Part shown: piece by piece, positions 34,558 through 45,176 of the stretch
Position numbering within the stretch: the first letter of the stretch is position 1
Layout: the number at the start of each line of letters is the position of its first letter
Origin: Bacteroidales bacterium
Lineage (GTDB): Bacteria; Bacteroidota; Bacteroidia; Bacteroidales; UBA932
Length of the DNA: 64,000 bases
Direction of reading: 5' to 3'
Assembly (NCBI GenBank): GCA_017509755.1
Contig: JAFWOY010000039.1
Span: 1 to 64,000 of the forward strand
Program-made: the position numbers and the translations under genes
Notes under the pieces: generated by a model
Database searches by the model: none
Seen by the model: only the letters and a program-made list of their open reading frames with translations
Told to the model about the DNA's origin: nothing

Positions 34558-36111
34558 ATGAAAAAGATAACCACCTTGTTCCTTTCCCTGACGATGGCCC
34601 TCGGCCTCTACGCCCAGACGGCGGACGACGCCTTGAACATCGCCCAGGAATACTACGAGGGAACCGCCCGTACGATGGCGATGGGAAATGCCTTTACCGC
34701 CCTGGGCGGAGACCTGGGCGCCATCGGTATCAATCCGGCCAGTTCGGGTGTGCTCCGCTACTCGCAGATTACTTTCTCCCCGTCGCTGACCACCAACCGC
34801 TCGACGGTCAACTATCTGGGCAACGCAACGTCCGCCAAGTTAACCGGCCTGACCATTTCCAATTTCGGTACGGTCATCTCCTTCGATACCGGCCGCTACA
34901 ACGGTCTGCTCAACTACAATTTCGGAATCGTCTATAACAAGAAGAACAGTTTCCGCTCCGCGATGCGGGCCAGCGGGACCACCAGCAACTCTTCGATGCT
35001 GAGCTCCCTCGCAGCCGGCCTTGAAGGCATCGACTGGCACGACATCGACTTGGAAGAGACGACCAACCCCTATTCATCTTCCTACGCATCATGGCCTGGA
35101 ATCCTGGCATGGAACACCTATGTACTGGCTCCGCTGTCCACGCTGGGCGGCAAATACGCCAACGTAGATGATTCCTATCTCGCCTCGACCGAAAACTACG
35201 ACGAAACCACGGATGAACTGCAGATCGGCGGCCCGCTCGACCAACGGTTCAACCGCAAGACTTACGGCAGCAACGAAGAATACAGCTTCAACTTCGGCGG
35301 CAACATCTCCGATTTCTTCTACTTCGGCATCAACCTTAACGGCTACTCCATCAGCCAGACCGTAGAAGAGTATTATGAAGAAGCCGCCACCAACTCCGCG
35401 CTTTTCCAAGATGGCTTTGTCTCGATGGACAACAGCTTCTGGCTCAAGACCCAGGGTAGCGGTTTCAACATGAAGTTCGGTGCGATCGTCACTCCGTTCG
35501 GCGGCCTCCGCCTCGGCGCGACTGTTACTACCCCGACCTGGTACAACCTCAACGACGAGTGGGACTACACCATGAATACCGCTTTCAACAACGGCAACTC
35601 CTACACCCAGCATTCTCCGACTGGTTCCTACAGCTACAAACTGACGGCGCCGATGCGTTGGAGCGTGGGTGCGGCCTACACCGCCTTGGGACTCGGCCTT
35701 ATCAGCGTAGATTATGAAAGCGTCAACTATGCAAACACCCGCCTGGCCGACTATAACGGCAATACTGGCGTGTTCAGCGAGGAGAATCAGTTGATGGACG
35801 GCACTTTCACCAATGCGCACATCCTGCGCGTAGGTGCCGAACTCAAGCTCGGTGAAAGCGTCTCCCTCCGCGGTGGCTACCAGAACTACAGCCCCGCCAT
35901 CAAGGGCGCACCCAGCCGCAATGCCTACAGCGCCGGTATCGGCTTCAACATCGGACAGGCCGGAACAATCGATTTCGCCTGGACCAAACTGGCCAAACAG
36001 ACCGACTCATTCCAGCTCTATGATGACTACTCCAGCTTCGTGAGCGTACCCCAGGGCGTCAACACGCACAGCCTGAGCAAAGTCGTCTGCACGATCGGCA
36101 TCAAGTTCTAA
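34558..36111 (+). CDS. OmpP1/FadL family outer-membrane transporter
   Basis: 517-residue outer-membrane beta-barrel with a signal peptide (1-18). The N-terminal hatch-like region (ARTMAMGNAFTALGGDLGAIGINPASSG) is the conserved FadL/TodX opening, which forms the plug of these long-chain fatty acid or hydrophobic-compound channels. Regular aromatic strands continue to the C-terminal VVCTIGIKF. It follows the Tyr-rich lipoprotein gene in the same direction. The last four bases overlap the WbqC gene on the other strand. Confidence 0.85.
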   Translation: MKKITTLFLSLTMALGLYAQTADDALNIAQEYYEGTARTMAMGNAFTALGGDLGAIGINPASSGVLRYSQITFSPSLTTNRSTVNYLGNATSAKLTGLTISNFGTVISFDTGRYNGLLNYNFGIVYNKKNSFRSAMRASGTTSNSSMLSSLAAGLEGIDWHDIDLEETTNPYSSSYASWPGILAWNTYVLAPLSTLGGKYANVDDSYLASTENYDETTDELQIGGPLDQRFNRKTYGSNEEYSFNFGGNISDFFYFGINLNGYSISQTVEEYYEEAATNSALFQDGFVSMDNSFWLKTQGSGFNMKFGAIVTPFGGLRLGATVTTPTWYNLNDEWDYTMNTAFNNGNSYTQHSPTGSYSYKLTAPMRWSVGAAYTALGLGLISVDYESVNYANTRLADYNGNTGVFSEENQLMDGTFTNAHILRVGAELKLGESVSLRGGYQNYSPAIKGAPSRNAYSAGIGFNIGQAGTIDFAWTKLAKQTDSFQLYDDYSSFVSVPQGVNTHSLSKVVCTIGIKF

Positions 36112-36779
36112 CAGAGGAAACGTCCCGCATCCGGTCCTTCCGCAGAAAGAAGGTCGATGATGGAAAGGTCGGGAATAAAACCTGAAGAAGGTTCCCGGTT
36201 GACAAAAACCTGATAATAAGCCTGCTCGCAACCAAACTCCGCGAGCAGGCTTGTTCCTTTATATTTCGGCTGGATCCGAACTCGTCCATCGAAGAGGTCT
36301 GACCGCGCGCTGGCAAGCCCGCCGCCATCTTTGACAAAAGAAGTAGTCAAACCGACAGGCACCTGGATATCCAGCAGTTCCAGCAGCTTCTCGAGCAACG
36401 TCATGTTCAGGTCGAAGAGAAAGACCGGCTTGCTTTCGAGAATGGGAATCAGGTCGTCCGCATAATAATCATAATACGCCGACGCATTATAGGCCGCTGC
36501 CAAAGCCCGGATGTGATGCTGCAGCCAGGGTTCCGTGTAGTCGATGCGGATGTCCCGGATCGGACGGCTGCGCCGCTCCTCCCGTACGACCGGAATCGAA
36601 AGATCCTCCGGCCCCGCCGCCGAGAGGATCCGGCAACGGTTGCGCCACGACTGCTTCTGGTAGTTTTCGAACTGCTCGATCCACACCCGGTCGCTATGCG
36701 CGATCGCAAAAAAATACGACACCGGCGGCAGATAAGCCGTCGCCAGCAACGATTCCCCGAAGTGCGGACCCGCTGTCAT
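36108..36779 (-). CDS. WbqC family protein
   Basis: 223-residue protein of the WbqC family (originally named from O-antigen clusters). The N-terminus LLATAYLPPVSYFFAIAHSDRVWIEQFENYQKQSWRNRCRI and the C-terminal EQAYYQVFV segment carry the family pattern. The biochemical function is not established, though lipid A or surface-sugar work is often inferred. The gene overlaps lpxA by four bases, so it ends the lpxD-lpxC-lpxA operon. Confidence 0.83.
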   Translation of the reverse strand: MTAGPHFGESLLATAYLPPVSYFFAIAHSDRVWIEQFENYQKQSWRNRCRILSAAGPEDLSIPVVREERRSRPIRDIRIDYTEPWLQHHIRALAAAYNASAYYDYYADDLIPILESKPVFLFDLNMTLLEKLLELLDIQVPVGLTTSFVKDGGGLASARSDLFDGRVRIQPKYKGTSLLAEFGCEQAYYQVFVNREPSSGFIPDLSIIDLLSAEGPDAGRFLC

Positions 36780-37549
36780 CGGACAATGCCGCGTCCGGAG
36801 TTTTCGATAAAAGAGAGAATCAGGTCGCGGTTGTCACTGGGTGCTTTCGTCGCACGGATGCGGGCACAGGCATCGGATACATTCAGACCGCTGTTGTAGA
36901 TCAGCTTGTAAATCTCCGAAATCTCAGCAATGGCCTCATTCGAAAACCCGCGTCTGCGCAGGCCGACCAGGTTGATACCGCCGTAAACGGCGGGATTGTG
37001 CCCCGTCACGGCAAAGGGCGGGATGTCTTTCAAGACGGCGGACCCGCCGCCTACCATCGCATGCGCGCCGATGTGGCAGAATTGATGGATGACGGTCCCG
37101 CCTCCCACGATGGCCCAGTCGTCGATATCCACTTCCCCTCCCATGGCCGACATGCTGGAGATGATGCAGTGGTCGCCCACCCGGCAGTCGTGCGCCACGT
37201 GCGTGTAGGCCATCAACAGACAGTCTTGCCCGACATGCGTCAGCCCTTTGCCGCTGGCCGCCGTACCCCGGTGGACCGTCGCAAATTCGCGGACCGTCGT
37301 ATTGTCACCGATCTCCGCCCAAGTGACTTCGCCCTGGAACTTCAAGTCCTGCGGTACGGCACCCAGCACAGCGCCCGGGAAGATCTTGCACCCGCGACCG
37401 ATCCGGATGTAGTCAAAGATCGTCACATTCGGACCAATCCAGCAGTCATCGCCGATTTCCACGTGCTCGGCAATCGTCGTGAAAGGAGAGATCACCACAT
37501 TCTTGCCGATCTTGGCCCCTGGGTGGACAAAGTACATATTCTCAGTCAT
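36776..37549 (-). CDS. lpxA: Acyl-ACP--UDP-N-acetylglucosamine O-acyltransferase
   Basis: 257-residue left-handed parallel beta-helix (hexapeptide repeats through about residue 190) with a C-terminal helical domain. It adds the first 3-hydroxyacyl chain to UDP-GlcNAc in lipid A synthesis. The catalytic His region reads AYTHVAHDCRVGDHC, and the helical C-terminus matches the LpxA family. Four-base overlaps with lpxC upstream and wbqC downstream show one coupled operon. Confidence 0.93.
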   Translation of the reverse strand: MTENMYFVHPGAKIGKNVVISPFTTIAEHVEIGDDCWIGPNVTIFDYIRIGRGCKIFPGAVLGAVPQDLKFQGEVTWAEIGDNTTVREFATVHRGTAASGKGLTHVGQDCLLMAYTHVAHDCRVGDHCIISSMSAMGGEVDIDDWAIVGGGTVIHQFCHIGAHAMVGGGSAVLKDIPPFAVTGHNPAVYGGINLVGLRRRGFSNEAIAEISEIYKLIYNSGLNVSDACARIRATKAPSDNRDLILSFIENSGRGIVR

Positions 37550-38400
37550 AAGATGGATTCAGATATAAAATATTGCAAAGCTTGCGTATTCAATTTGTGT
37601 CCCGGTTTGCAGGCCGTGATGCGGCCGCGAATCGGGAATCCCGCCAAGGCAAAGTCCCCCAGCAGGTCAAGCAACTTGTGACGGGCCAGTTCATTGTCGA
37701 ACTGAAGCACCTTTCCGCCCAGGAAAGCCTTTTTCCGGTCGTCGATCACCAGTGCGTTGTCAAGAGAGCCACCTTTGATCAGGCCGAACAGCCGGAGCCA
37801 GGCGACCTCCCGGTAGAAACAGAAGGTGCGGCAGGGGGCGATTTGCGTGGCAAAATCGACCGTAGCGTCGTAAACGGCCTGCTGCCGGCCGACCATCGGC
37901 GACTTGAAGTCGATGGTCAGATCGACAATCAGGTCGTCGCAGGGGTCCACTACGATGGACGACCCGCTTTTCGCATCGCGGTATTCCGCGTGACGCGTCA
38001 CAACCCGGTACCGGCGTTCCGTCTTCTGCTCCGTCAGCCCACATTCCTGAAGAGCCTTGACATAGGGGCGCGCACTTCCGTCCAGAATCGGGACTTCCGC
38101 AGCATTCAACTGCACAAGGACATTGTCCACATCCAGGCAGCGGAGCGCAGCCAGCAAGTGCTCAGCTGTACGGACCTTGGCACCCTGCTCGGCCAGTTCC
38201 GTACTGCGCCGGGTCTTCGACACGTTGGCGACAGTCGCGTGGACAAACACCTCCTCCCCCAGGTCCGTGCGCTGGAAGACGATCCCATAGTCGTCGGGAG
38301 CCGGCAACAAACGCATTTCCACAGGTTTGCCACTATGCAGACCGACACCGGTAAATACACAGGACGAAGCGAGTGTATGTTGTTTCATCGTACTTTTCAT
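37546..38400 (-). CDS. lpxC: UDP-3-O-acyl-N-acetylglucosamine deacetylase, lacking a FabZ domain
   Basis: 284-residue zinc deacetylase that commits the pathway to lipid A. The active-site pieces are present: [10 protein letters not shown] (Glu and the first His), [21 protein letters not shown] (His plus Asp of the zinc site) and the terminal GHKLN His. In most Bacteroidetes the gene encodes LpxC fused to a 3-hydroxyacyl-ACP dehydratase (FabZ) of about 450-460 residues. Here the protein ends just after the deacetylase and overlaps lpxA by four bases, so the FabZ half is absent from this operon. The start overlaps lpxD by four bases; a second Met at codon 5 is possible. Confidence 0.92.
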   Translation of the reverse strand: MKSTMKQHTLASSCVFTGVGLHSGKPVEMRLLPAPDDYGIVFQRTDLGEEVFVHATVANVSKTRRSTELAEQGAKVRTAEHLLAALRCLDVDNVLVQLNAAEVPILDGSARPYVKALQECGLTEQKTERRYRVVTRHAEYRDAKSGSSIVVDPCDDLIVDLTIDFKSPMVGRQQAVYDATVDFATQIAPCRTFCFYREVAWLRLFGLIKGGSLDNALVIDDRKKAFLGGKVLQFDNELARHKLLDLLGDFALAGFPIRGRITACKPGHKLNTQALQYFISESIL

Positions 38401-39353
38401 TTCGACTTGCCGCTTCTGCGGAAGATAGCGTAGGCTCGCATATACGTGCCATACTCCAAGGCCGGATAGCCCACAAGTGTAGTGCCAGACTCCTTGATAT
38501 TGGCAATAATGCCGCTTTGGGCAGCAAGTGTGGTGTTATCGGCAATTGTCACGTGGCCGTTCACGCCCGACTGGCCGCCGAACACGCAATGTTTCCCGAT
38601 CTTGGTGGAACCTGCGATGCCGGTCATGGCGGCCATTACCGTGTTTTCCCCGACCTCGACATTGTGCGCCACCTGGCACAAGTTGTCGATCTTGACGCCC
38701 CGGTGCACAATCGTGGATCCCATCGTCGCCCTGTCTATCGTGGCATTGGCCCCGATCTCCACATCGTCTTCGATCACGACATTGCCCAATTGCTGGATCT
38801 TGCGGTACGTGCCGTCCTCCTGCGGAGCGAAGCCGAAACCGTCGGCACCGATCACGGCATTGGCGTGGATGATGCAGTTGTCTCCCACCACACAGTCGTG
38901 ATAGATGCGGACACCCGGATACAGCACACAGTTCTTTCCGATCTTCACATGGTCGCCGATATAGACCTGCGGATACAGATAGGTCCCCTGGCCGATGCGG
39001 GCCGTGCGGGCGATGGAACGTTTGAGGGAAAGGCGGGCCCACAGGCCGTTGCCGCGTTTCTGCCGGTGCTTCATCCGGCTGAAGAAATCGAGCAGCACCG
39101 AAACACTGGAGTAGGCGTCGTCCACCTTGATCAGCGTGGCCGGAATCGGTTGTTTCGGTTTGAACGACTTGTTGATCAGCAGGACGCTGGCTTTCGTATC
39201 GTAGATATAATGCTCGTATTTGGGATTGGCGAAGAAACAAATGTTCCCCTTCCGGCCCTGCTCGATGCGCGCAGGCGCCGTCACCACGGTCTGCGGGTCT
39301 CCTACGACCTCGCCGCCCAGCAGTTCCGCCAGGATTTGTGCTGTGATTTCCAT
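38397..39353 (-). CDS. lpxD: UDP-3-O-(3-hydroxyacyl)glucosamine N-acyltransferase
   Basis: 318-residue trimeric enzyme. The N-terminal uridine-binding domain occupies about 1-95, and the left-handed hexapeptide beta-helix about 110-290. The catalytic His lies in the [13 protein letters not shown] segment, and GADGFGFAP is the family core motif. It adds the second acyl chain. It begins the lpxD-lpxC-lpxA-wbqC operon. The region upstream is shared with the divergent rimP promoter. Confidence 0.93.
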   Translation of the reverse strand: MEITAQILAELLGGEVVGDPQTVVTAPARIEQGRKGNICFFANPKYEHYIYDTKASVLLINKSFKPKQPIPATLIKVDDAYSSVSVLLDFFSRMKHRQKRGNGLWARLSLKRSIARTARIGQGTYLYPQVYIGDHVKIGKNCVLYPGVRIYHDCVVGDNCIIHANAVIGADGFGFAPQEDGTYRKIQQLGNVVIEDDVEIGANATIDRATMGSTIVHRGVKIDNLCQVAHNVEVGENTVMAAMTGIAGSTKIGKHCVFGGQSGVNGHVTIADNTTLAAQSGIIANIKESGTTLVGYPALEYGTYMRAYAIFRRSGKSK

Positions 39354-39379
39354 AAATCTGTGGCAAATTTAATAAAAAA

Positions 39380-39410
39380 TTTGTCATTTTCCTGATAATT
39401 ACTAACTTTG
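39380..39410 (+). promoter_or_regulatory. Promoter of the rimP-nusA-infB operon
   Basis: TTTG at 39380-39383, 19 bases, then TAACTTTG at 39403-39410. Both boxes match the Bacteroidetes consensus. The rimP start follows at 39460. Confidence 0.82.
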
Positions 39411-39459
39411 CCGCGATTGAGGGGACGCAAGGTCTCCTTTTTTTGTGCAAATAAGCGTT

Positions 39460-39690
39460 ATGATCCTGAAACAGACCATCGAAGCCCTTGCGAAAGAGCA
39501 GCTGCAAGGCACGGGACTTTCCCTGGTGGAAGTCTCCGTCAGCGAAGACAATGACATCGAAGTCATCATTACCCGCGAAGGCGGTGGCGTATCCATCGAC
39601 GACTGCGTGGCCCTGAGCCGTTACATCGAGTCGAAGCTCGACCGAGACAAGGAAGATTTCTCGCTGATGGTGGGATCGGCCGGCATTTGA
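39460..39690 (+). CDS. rimP: RimP, truncated to its N-terminal domain
   Basis: 76 residues from the ATG at 39460. The sequence matches the N-terminal alpha/beta domain of RimP, the 30S maturation factor (LSLVEVSVSEDNDIEVIITR, DDCVALSRYIESKLD). Family members run to about 140-160 residues, continuing past the conserved SxGxDRPL motif into an SH3-like C-terminal domain that binds S12. Here the frame stops right inside that motif (VGSAGI, then TGA), and only 29 bases remain before nusA. No frameshifted C-terminal part is found, so it is a deletion rather than a sequencing slip. Position upstream of nusA and infB is standard. Confidence 0.75.
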   Translation: MILKQTIEALAKEQLQGTGLSLVEVSVSEDNDIEVIITREGGGVSIDDCVALSRYIESKLDRDKEDFSLMVGSAGI

Positions 39691-39719
39691 GAATATTGAC
39701 AGTATAAAAACATACACAA

Positions 39720-40961
39720 ATGGAAGTTAACCTGATCAGCACATTCGCTGAATTCAAAGAACTCAAGAACATCGACCGGGCTACGATGATGAGCGTGCTG
39801 GAAGACATTTTCCGCACCCAGCTCGCGAGGATGTATGGCGATGCCGACAATTTCGATATCATTATCAACATCGACAAAGGTGACTTTGAAATCTGGCGGA
39901 ACCGCACGGTCGTCGAAACCGTGGAAGATCCCAACAAGGAGATCTCGCTCGAAGAAGTCCAGAAGATCGACGATTCCTATGAGATCGGCGAGGAGTATCC
40001 GGAAGAAGTCTCCCTGGCCAGTTTCGGCCGCCGCGGCATCCTCAACCTGCGCCAGAATCTCTCCAGCCGCATCACCGACATCGAGAAGGCCAACCTCTAC
40101 AACAAATACCGCGAGAAGGTGGGCGACATCCTGGTCGGCGAAGTTTACCAGGCCTGGAAGAAAGAGGTGCTGGTAATGGACGAAGACGGCAATGAACTGG
40201 TGCTCCCGAAGAGTGAACAGATCCCTTCCGATTTCTTCCGCAAAGGGGACACCGTCAAGGCTGTCATCATCAGCGCCGAGCTGAAGAACAACAACCCGAT
40301 CATCACCCTTTCGCGTACCTCGAACCTCTTCCTCGAAAGACTGTTCGAGCAGGAAGTCCCCGAGATCTTCGACGGCCTGATCACCATCAAGAAGGTGGTC
40401 CGCATGCCCGGCGAACGCGCCAAAGTCGCAGTGGAATCGTATGACGAGCGTATCGACCCTGTCGGCGCTTGCGTCGGCGTGAAGGGCTCCCGTATCCACG
40501 GGATTGTCCGCGAACTCCGGGGCGAGAATATCGACATCATCAACTGGACCTCCAACACGCAGCTGCTGGTCCAGCGCGCCCTGTCGCCGGCCAAGATTTC
40601 GTCCATCCAGATTGACGAGGAGCACAAGAGCATCCACATCGACCTGGAGTCGAGCGAACTGGCCCTGGCCATCGGCAAAAACGGCAGCAACATCCTGCTG
40701 GCCGAACAGCTTTCCGGCTACAAGATCGACGTCTATCGTCTCGGCGGCGAGGCCATGGAAGACGAAGAGGACGTGATGCTCGACGATTTCGCCGACGAGA
40801 TCGACCAGTGGATCATCGATGCCCTCAAGAAGATCGGCTGCGATACCGCCAAGAGCGTGCTTGCCCTGCCGACCGATGAGATCATGCAGCGGGCCGACCT
40901 CGAAGAGGAGACCGTGCTCGACGTCCAGCGCATCCTGCGGGCGGAATTTGAAAACAACTAA
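39720..40961 (+). CDS. nusA: Transcription termination/antitermination factor NusA
   Basis: 413-residue protein. The N-terminal RNA-polymerase-binding domain spans about 1-125, S1 domain about 130-200 (KVGDILVGEVYQAWKKEVLV), and two KH domains follow (RIDPVGACVGVKGSRI, then ALAIGKNGSNILLAEQLSG). The acidic C-terminal repeats of gamma-proteobacterial NusA are absent, as is usual in Bacteroidetes, and a short helical tail remains. It regulates pausing, termination and rRNA antitermination, and lies in the classical rimP-nusA-infB cluster. Confidence 0.95.
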   Translation: MEVNLISTFAEFKELKNIDRATMMSVLEDIFRTQLARMYGDADNFDIIINIDKGDFEIWRNRTVVETVEDPNKEISLEEVQKIDDSYEIGEEYPEEVSLASFGRRGILNLRQNLSSRITDIEKANLYNKYREKVGDILVGEVYQAWKKEVLVMDEDGNELVLPKSEQIPSDFFRKGDTVKAVIISAELKNNNPIITLSRTSNLFLERLFEQEVPEIFDGLITIKKVVRMPGERAKVAVESYDERIDPVGACVGVKGSRIHGIVRELRGENIDIINWTSNTQLLVQRALSPAKISSIQIDEEHKSIHIDLESSELALAIGKNGSNILLAEQLSGYKIDVYRLGGEAMEDEEDVMLDDFADEIDQWIIDALKKIGCDTAKSVLALPTDEIMQRADLEEETVLDVQRILRAEFENN

Positions 40962-40985
40962 TCAAAAGTTACGGGAGAACAAAGT

Positions 40986-43817
40986 ATGGCAGAAGTAAGA
41001 ATCAATAAAATCCTGAAAGATTTCAACATCGGTCTGAGTACCCTGACCGACTTCCTCAAGAAGAAGGGGATCAACGACGACATCAAGCCGACATCCAAGA
41101 TTTCGGAGGATGTCTATGCGATGGTGGCCAAGGAATTCGGCAAAGAGCAGCTCATCAAGGAGCAGTCGAAGAAAGTGGCCATCAAGGTCAAGGAAATCAC
41201 CGAAAAGGAGAACAGCCGGATTACGGCGGAAGAAGAGGAACCGGTCAAGGAAGTCAACATCAAGACCAATGTATTCACGGACCAGAAGAAGGTGGAAACT
41301 CCCGCACCCGAACCTGCGCCCGAACCGGTCAAGAAGGTGGAACCTGTCAAGGAAGCCCCGGTACAGCCCAAAAACGAACTCAAGATCGTCGGGCATATCG
41401 ACCTCTCGCCGAAGAAACCGGAACCGGCCCCTGCCGTACAGACCCCTGCGCCCCAGGAAGTAAAACCGGCCGTGGAGAAACCTGCCGCTCCCGCCGAACC
41501 GAAACCGCAGCCCGCTGAACCGGCACAGCCCGCCCAGCCGGTCCAACCTTCAAAACCCGCTCAGACGAACCAGCCCGCCCAGCCGGCCAAAGAAGAGAAG
41601 AAAGTCGAGAAGAAGGACGAGCGTCCTGTCATCGAACACATTGAGACCAAAGTCGAGAAACTCGCCGGCCCGAAAACCGTGGGGGTCATCGACCTGTCGA
41701 AATTTGAAAAGAAGCCAGCATCAACGGACAACAGCAAGAAAGACAAGAACAAGCGCGAACGCATCCACAAAGGGCCTGCCAAGGTGGACATCACCAATCC
41801 GAAGAACAGCGCTCCCCGTCCGGGCAGCAAGGAAGCCCCGGGCAAAGACAGCAACGCACGCGGCAAGAACGCCAAGAAGAACGACCGCTTCAAGGCTGTC
41901 CGTCCTGAGTTCGACAGCGAAGAGATCCAGAAGCAGATCAAGGAAACGTATGCGCGCATGACCGAAGGCCACGGCAAGACCAAGACCTCGAAGCACCGCC
42001 GCGAGAAACGCGAGGAGATCTCCCAGAAGATGCAGGAGGAGATGGAACTCCAGGAGCGCACCAGCAACATCCTGAAAGTGACGGAGTTCGTCACGGTCAA
42101 TGAACTAGCCATCCTGATGAACAACACGCCGGTCACCAAGGTTATCGAAGCCTGCATGAACCTGGGCCTGATGGTGTCCATCAACCAGCGGCTCGATGCC
42201 GAAGCCCTCGTGCTCGTCGCTGAGGAATTCGGCTACAAGATCGAATTCGTGACCGCCGAGATCCAGGGCGCGATCGCCCAGGAAGAAGACCGCGAAGAAG
42301 ACCTCCAGCCGCGTCCGCCGATTGTCACGGTCATGGGCCACGTGGACCATGGCAAGACTTCCCTGCTCGACTATATCCGCAAATCCAACGTCATTGCCGG
42401 TGAAGCAGGCGGTATCACGCAGCACATCGGTGCCTACAACGTGGAATTGCCCGACGGACGGCACATCACCTTCCTCGATACGCCGGGTCACGAGGCCTTC
42501 ACGGCCATGCGTGCCCGCGGCGCCAAGGTGACCGACCTGGCCATCATCATCATCGCGGCCGACGACGCCGTGATGCCGCAGACCATCGAGGCCATCAACC
42601 ACGCCCAGGCGGCCGGTGTCCCGATGATCTTCGCCATCAACAAGATCGACAAACCGGGCGCCAATCCCGAGAAGATCAAGGAACAGCTGGCCAACATGAA
42701 CATCCTGGTCGAAGACTGGGGCGGCAAGTACCAGTGCCAGGAAATCGCTGCCAAGAAAGGCATCAACGTGGACCTGCTGCTGGAGAAAGTCCTGCTCGAA
42801 GCCGACCTGCTCGAGCTCAAGGCCAATCCGGACAAGCTGGCCGTGGGCAACATCATCGAGTCGTCGCTCGACAAGGGCCGCGGCTACCTGGCCACCGTTC
42901 TCGTGCAGAGCGGCACGCTCCACGTGGGCGACCCGATTGTGGCCGGAAGCTATTCGGGCCGTGTCAAAGCCATGTTCAACGAACGCGGCCAGCGGCTCAA
43001 GGAAGCCGGTCCTTCCACGCCTGTTTCCGTTCTCGGCCTCAACGGTGCACCGACTGCCGGTGACACCCTCAACGCCATGGAAGACGAGAAAGAGGCCCGC
43101 GAAGTGGCCAACAAGCGCGAACAGCTCATCCGCATCCAGGGCATCAAGACGCAGACGCACATCACCCTCGAAGAGATCGGCCGCCGCATCGCGCTGGGCA
43201 ATTTCCAGGAACTCAACATCATCGTCAAGGCCGACGTGGACGGTTCCATCGAAGCCCTGTCCGATTCGCTCATCAAGCTCTCGACCGAGGAAATCCATGT
43301 CAACGTGATCCACAAGGCCGTGGGTGCCATCTCCGAATCCGACGTCCTGCTGGCTGTCGCATCCAATGCCATCATCATCGGCTTCCAGGTCCGCCCGATG
43401 CCGAACGCCCGCAAGCTGGCCGAGAAAGAGCAGATTGAAATCCGTCTCTACTCCGTCATCTACGACGCCATCAACGAGGTCAAGAGCGGTATCGAGGGTA
43501 TGCTCGCCCCGGAACAGAAAGAAGAGATCACGGCCAACGCCGAGGTTCTCGAAACCTTCAAGATTTCGAAGGTCGGCACGATCGCCGGCTGTATGGTGCG
43601 CGACGGCAAGCTGACCCGCAGCGCCAAAGTCCGCGTCATCCGCGACGGCATCGTGGTTTACACCGGACAGCTCGGTTCGCTCAAACGCATGAAGGACGAT
43701 GCGAAGGAAGTGGCCGCCGGCTTCGACTGCGGTCTGAGCGTGGACGGCTTCAACGACATCAAGATCGGCGACATGATCGAAGCCTACCAGATTGTGGAAG
43801 TCAAACGCAAACTGTAA
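40986..43817 (+). CDS. infB: Translation initiation factor IF-2
   Basis: 943-residue GTPase that places initiator tRNA on the ribosome. An N-terminal IF2 domain (about 1-60) is followed by a long, low-complexity linker rich in Pro, Lys, Glu and Ala (about 90-330), a common and variable feature. The G domain begins near residue 445 with [14 protein letters not shown], then DTPGHEAF (G3) and NKIDKP (G4). Domains II to IV complete the protein. Length and motifs are normal. The gene follows nusA by 24 bases. Confidence 0.96.
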   Translation: MAEVRINKILKDFNIGLSTLTDFLKKKGINDDIKPTSKISEDVYAMVAKEFGKEQLIKEQSKKVAIKVKEITEKENSRITAEEEEPVKEVNIKTNVFTDQKKVETPAPEPAPEPVKKVEPVKEAPVQPKNELKIVGHIDLSPKKPEPAPAVQTPAPQEVKPAVEKPAAPAEPKPQPAEPAQPAQPVQPSKPAQTNQPAQPAKEEKKVEKKDERPVIEHIETKVEKLAGPKTVGVIDLSKFEKKPASTDNSKKDKNKRERIHKGPAKVDITNPKNSAPRPGSKEAPGKDSNARGKNAKKNDRFKAVRPEFDSEEIQKQIKETYARMTEGHGKTKTSKHRREKREEISQKMQEEMELQERTSNILKVTEFVTVNELAILMNNTPVTKVIEACMNLGLMVSINQRLDAEALVLVAEEFGYKIEFVTAEIQGAIAQEEDREEDLQPRPPIVTVMGHVDHGKTSLLDYIRKSNVIAGEAGGITQHIGAYNVELPDGRHITFLDTPGHEAFTAMRARGAKVTDLAIIIIAADDAVMPQTIEAINHAQAAGVPMIFAINKIDKPGANPEKIKEQLANMNILVEDWGGKYQCQEIAAKKGINVDLLLEKVLLEADLLELKANPDKLAVGNIIESSLDKGRGYLATVLVQSGTLHVGDPIVAGSYSGRVKAMFNERGQRLKEAGPSTPVSVLGLNGAPTAGDTLNAMEDEKEAREVANKREQLIRIQGIKTQTHITLEEIGRRIALGNFQELNIIVKADVDGSIEALSDSLIKLSTEEIHVNVIHKAVGAISESDVLLAVASNAIIIGFQVRPMPNARKLAEKEQIEIRLYSVIYDAINEVKSGIEGMLAPEQKEEITANAEVLETFKISKVGTIAGCMVRDGKLTRSAKVRVIRDGIVVYTGQLGSLKRMKDDAKEVAAGFDCGLSVDGFNDIKIGDMIEAYQIVEVKRKL

Positions 43818-43823
43818 AAGACG

Positions 43824-45158
43824 ATGGATCCGCTGCTTGCCATTTCCCCCGTCGACGGCCGTTATGCCGGAAAGACGAAAGAACTCTCCGCTTTCTTCTC
43901 CGAGTGTGCCCTGATGCGGTACCGGGTGCTGGTGGAAATCGAGTATTTCATTGCGCTTTGCGAAATGCCGCTGCCGCAGCTCCGCGGCGTGGACCCGGAC
44001 GTTTTCCCGCAACTGCGGGCCCTGTATGGCGATTTCACGACCGAAGATGCGGCGCGCATCAAAGAGATCGAGCGCCGGACCAACCACGATGTCAAGGCAG
44101 TTGAGTATTTCCTGAAAGAGCGCTTTGCCGACCTGGGCCTCTCGGCTTACGGGGAATTCATCCATTTCGGCCTTACCTCGCAGGATATCAACAACACGGC
44201 TACACCGCTGTCTCTCAAGGACGCCCTGCTGGAAGTCTATATTCCCGCCCTGCGCGAACTGATGGCCATGCTGGCCGAGCGCGTGGATATCTGGAACGAC
44301 GTGCCCATGCTCGCCCACACCCACGGGCAACCTGCCTCTCCCACCCGGCTGGGCAAAGAGTTGAATGTCTTCCTGGCCCGCCTGAAGGAACAGCTCCGGC
44401 AATTGGAGGCCCGGCCGTACCCGGGCAAATTCGGCGGCGCCACGGGCAACCTCAACGCGCACTATGCGGCCTATCCCGACATCGACTGGAACACGTTCGC
44501 AGAGGATTTCGTGGGTTCGCTGGGACTCAAGCGGTCCTACCCGACCACCCAGATCGACCACTACGACAACCTGGCCGCCATTTTCGACGCCTTACGGCGC
44601 ATCAATACGGTCCTGGTGGACCTGAGCCGCGACTGCTGGCTCTATATCTCGATGGAATACTTTGCGCAGGCCATCCAGCCAGGTGAAGTCGGCTCTTCCA
44701 CGATGCCGCACAAGGTCAATCCCATCGACTTTGAGAACGCGGAAGGCAACCTCACGCTGGCCAACGCTATCTATGACTATCTCTCCGAGAAATTGCCGGT
44801 CTCGCGTCTGCAGCGTGACCTCACCGAATCGACGGTGCTGCGCAACATCGGCGTACCGGTCGCCCATTCGTTGATTGCCATCCGTTCCCTGGAAAAAGGT
44901 ATCGGCAAACTGATTCTCAATGAAGACAAGGTATCGGCCGATCTGGAACGCAATTGGGCCGTCGTTGCCGAAGGAATCCAGACCGTCCTTCGCCGGGAAG
45001 GCTTTCCGAAGCCCTACGAAGCCCTGAAGGCGCTTACCCGCACGGGCGAGCACATCACCCAGGAAGCCATCAGCCGCTTCATCGACAGCCTGGACATCTC
45101 AGAAGAAGTCAAGGCGGAACTCCACGCCATCACGCCGCACAACTATACGGGACGATAG
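43824..45158 (+). CDS. purB: Adenylosuccinate lyase
   Basis: 444-residue fumarase/aspartase-superfamily enzyme acting twice in purine synthesis. The three conserved regions are visible: TNHDVKAVEYFL with TSQDINNTA, then HTHGQPASPTRLGKE, and the signature GSSTMPHKVNP near residues 291-301, whose flexible loop carries the catalytic Ser. It starts 6 bases after infB. Just beyond its stop lies the first copy of the 105-base inverted element, whose hairpin probably ends transcription. Confidence 0.95.
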   Translation: MDPLLAISPVDGRYAGKTKELSAFFSECALMRYRVLVEIEYFIALCEMPLPQLRGVDPDVFPQLRALYGDFTTEDAARIKEIERRTNHDVKAVEYFLKERFADLGLSAYGEFIHFGLTSQDINNTATPLSLKDALLEVYIPALRELMAMLAERVDIWNDVPMLAHTHGQPASPTRLGKELNVFLARLKEQLRQLEARPYPGKFGGATGNLNAHYAAYPDIDWNTFAEDFVGSLGLKRSYPTTQIDHYDNLAAIFDALRRINTVLVDLSRDCWLYISMEYFAQAIQPGEVGSSTMPHKVNPIDFENAEGNLTLANAIYDYLSEKLPVSRLQRDLTESTVLRNIGVPVAHSLIAIRSLEKGIGKLILNEDKVSADLERNWAVVAEGIQTVLRREGFPKPYEALKALTRTGEHITQEAISRFIDSLDISEEVKAELHAITPHNYTGR

Positions 45159-45176
45159 CCGGTAGGCAGCAAAGGA

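Noticed and set aside
42105..44561. Very long open frame (about 818 codons) on the strand opposite infB and purB
   Set aside because: It mirrors two certain genes and is a by-product of their GC-rich codon use. Similar antisense frames at 22513-24768, 27327-28586 and 46154-47461 were dropped for the same reason.
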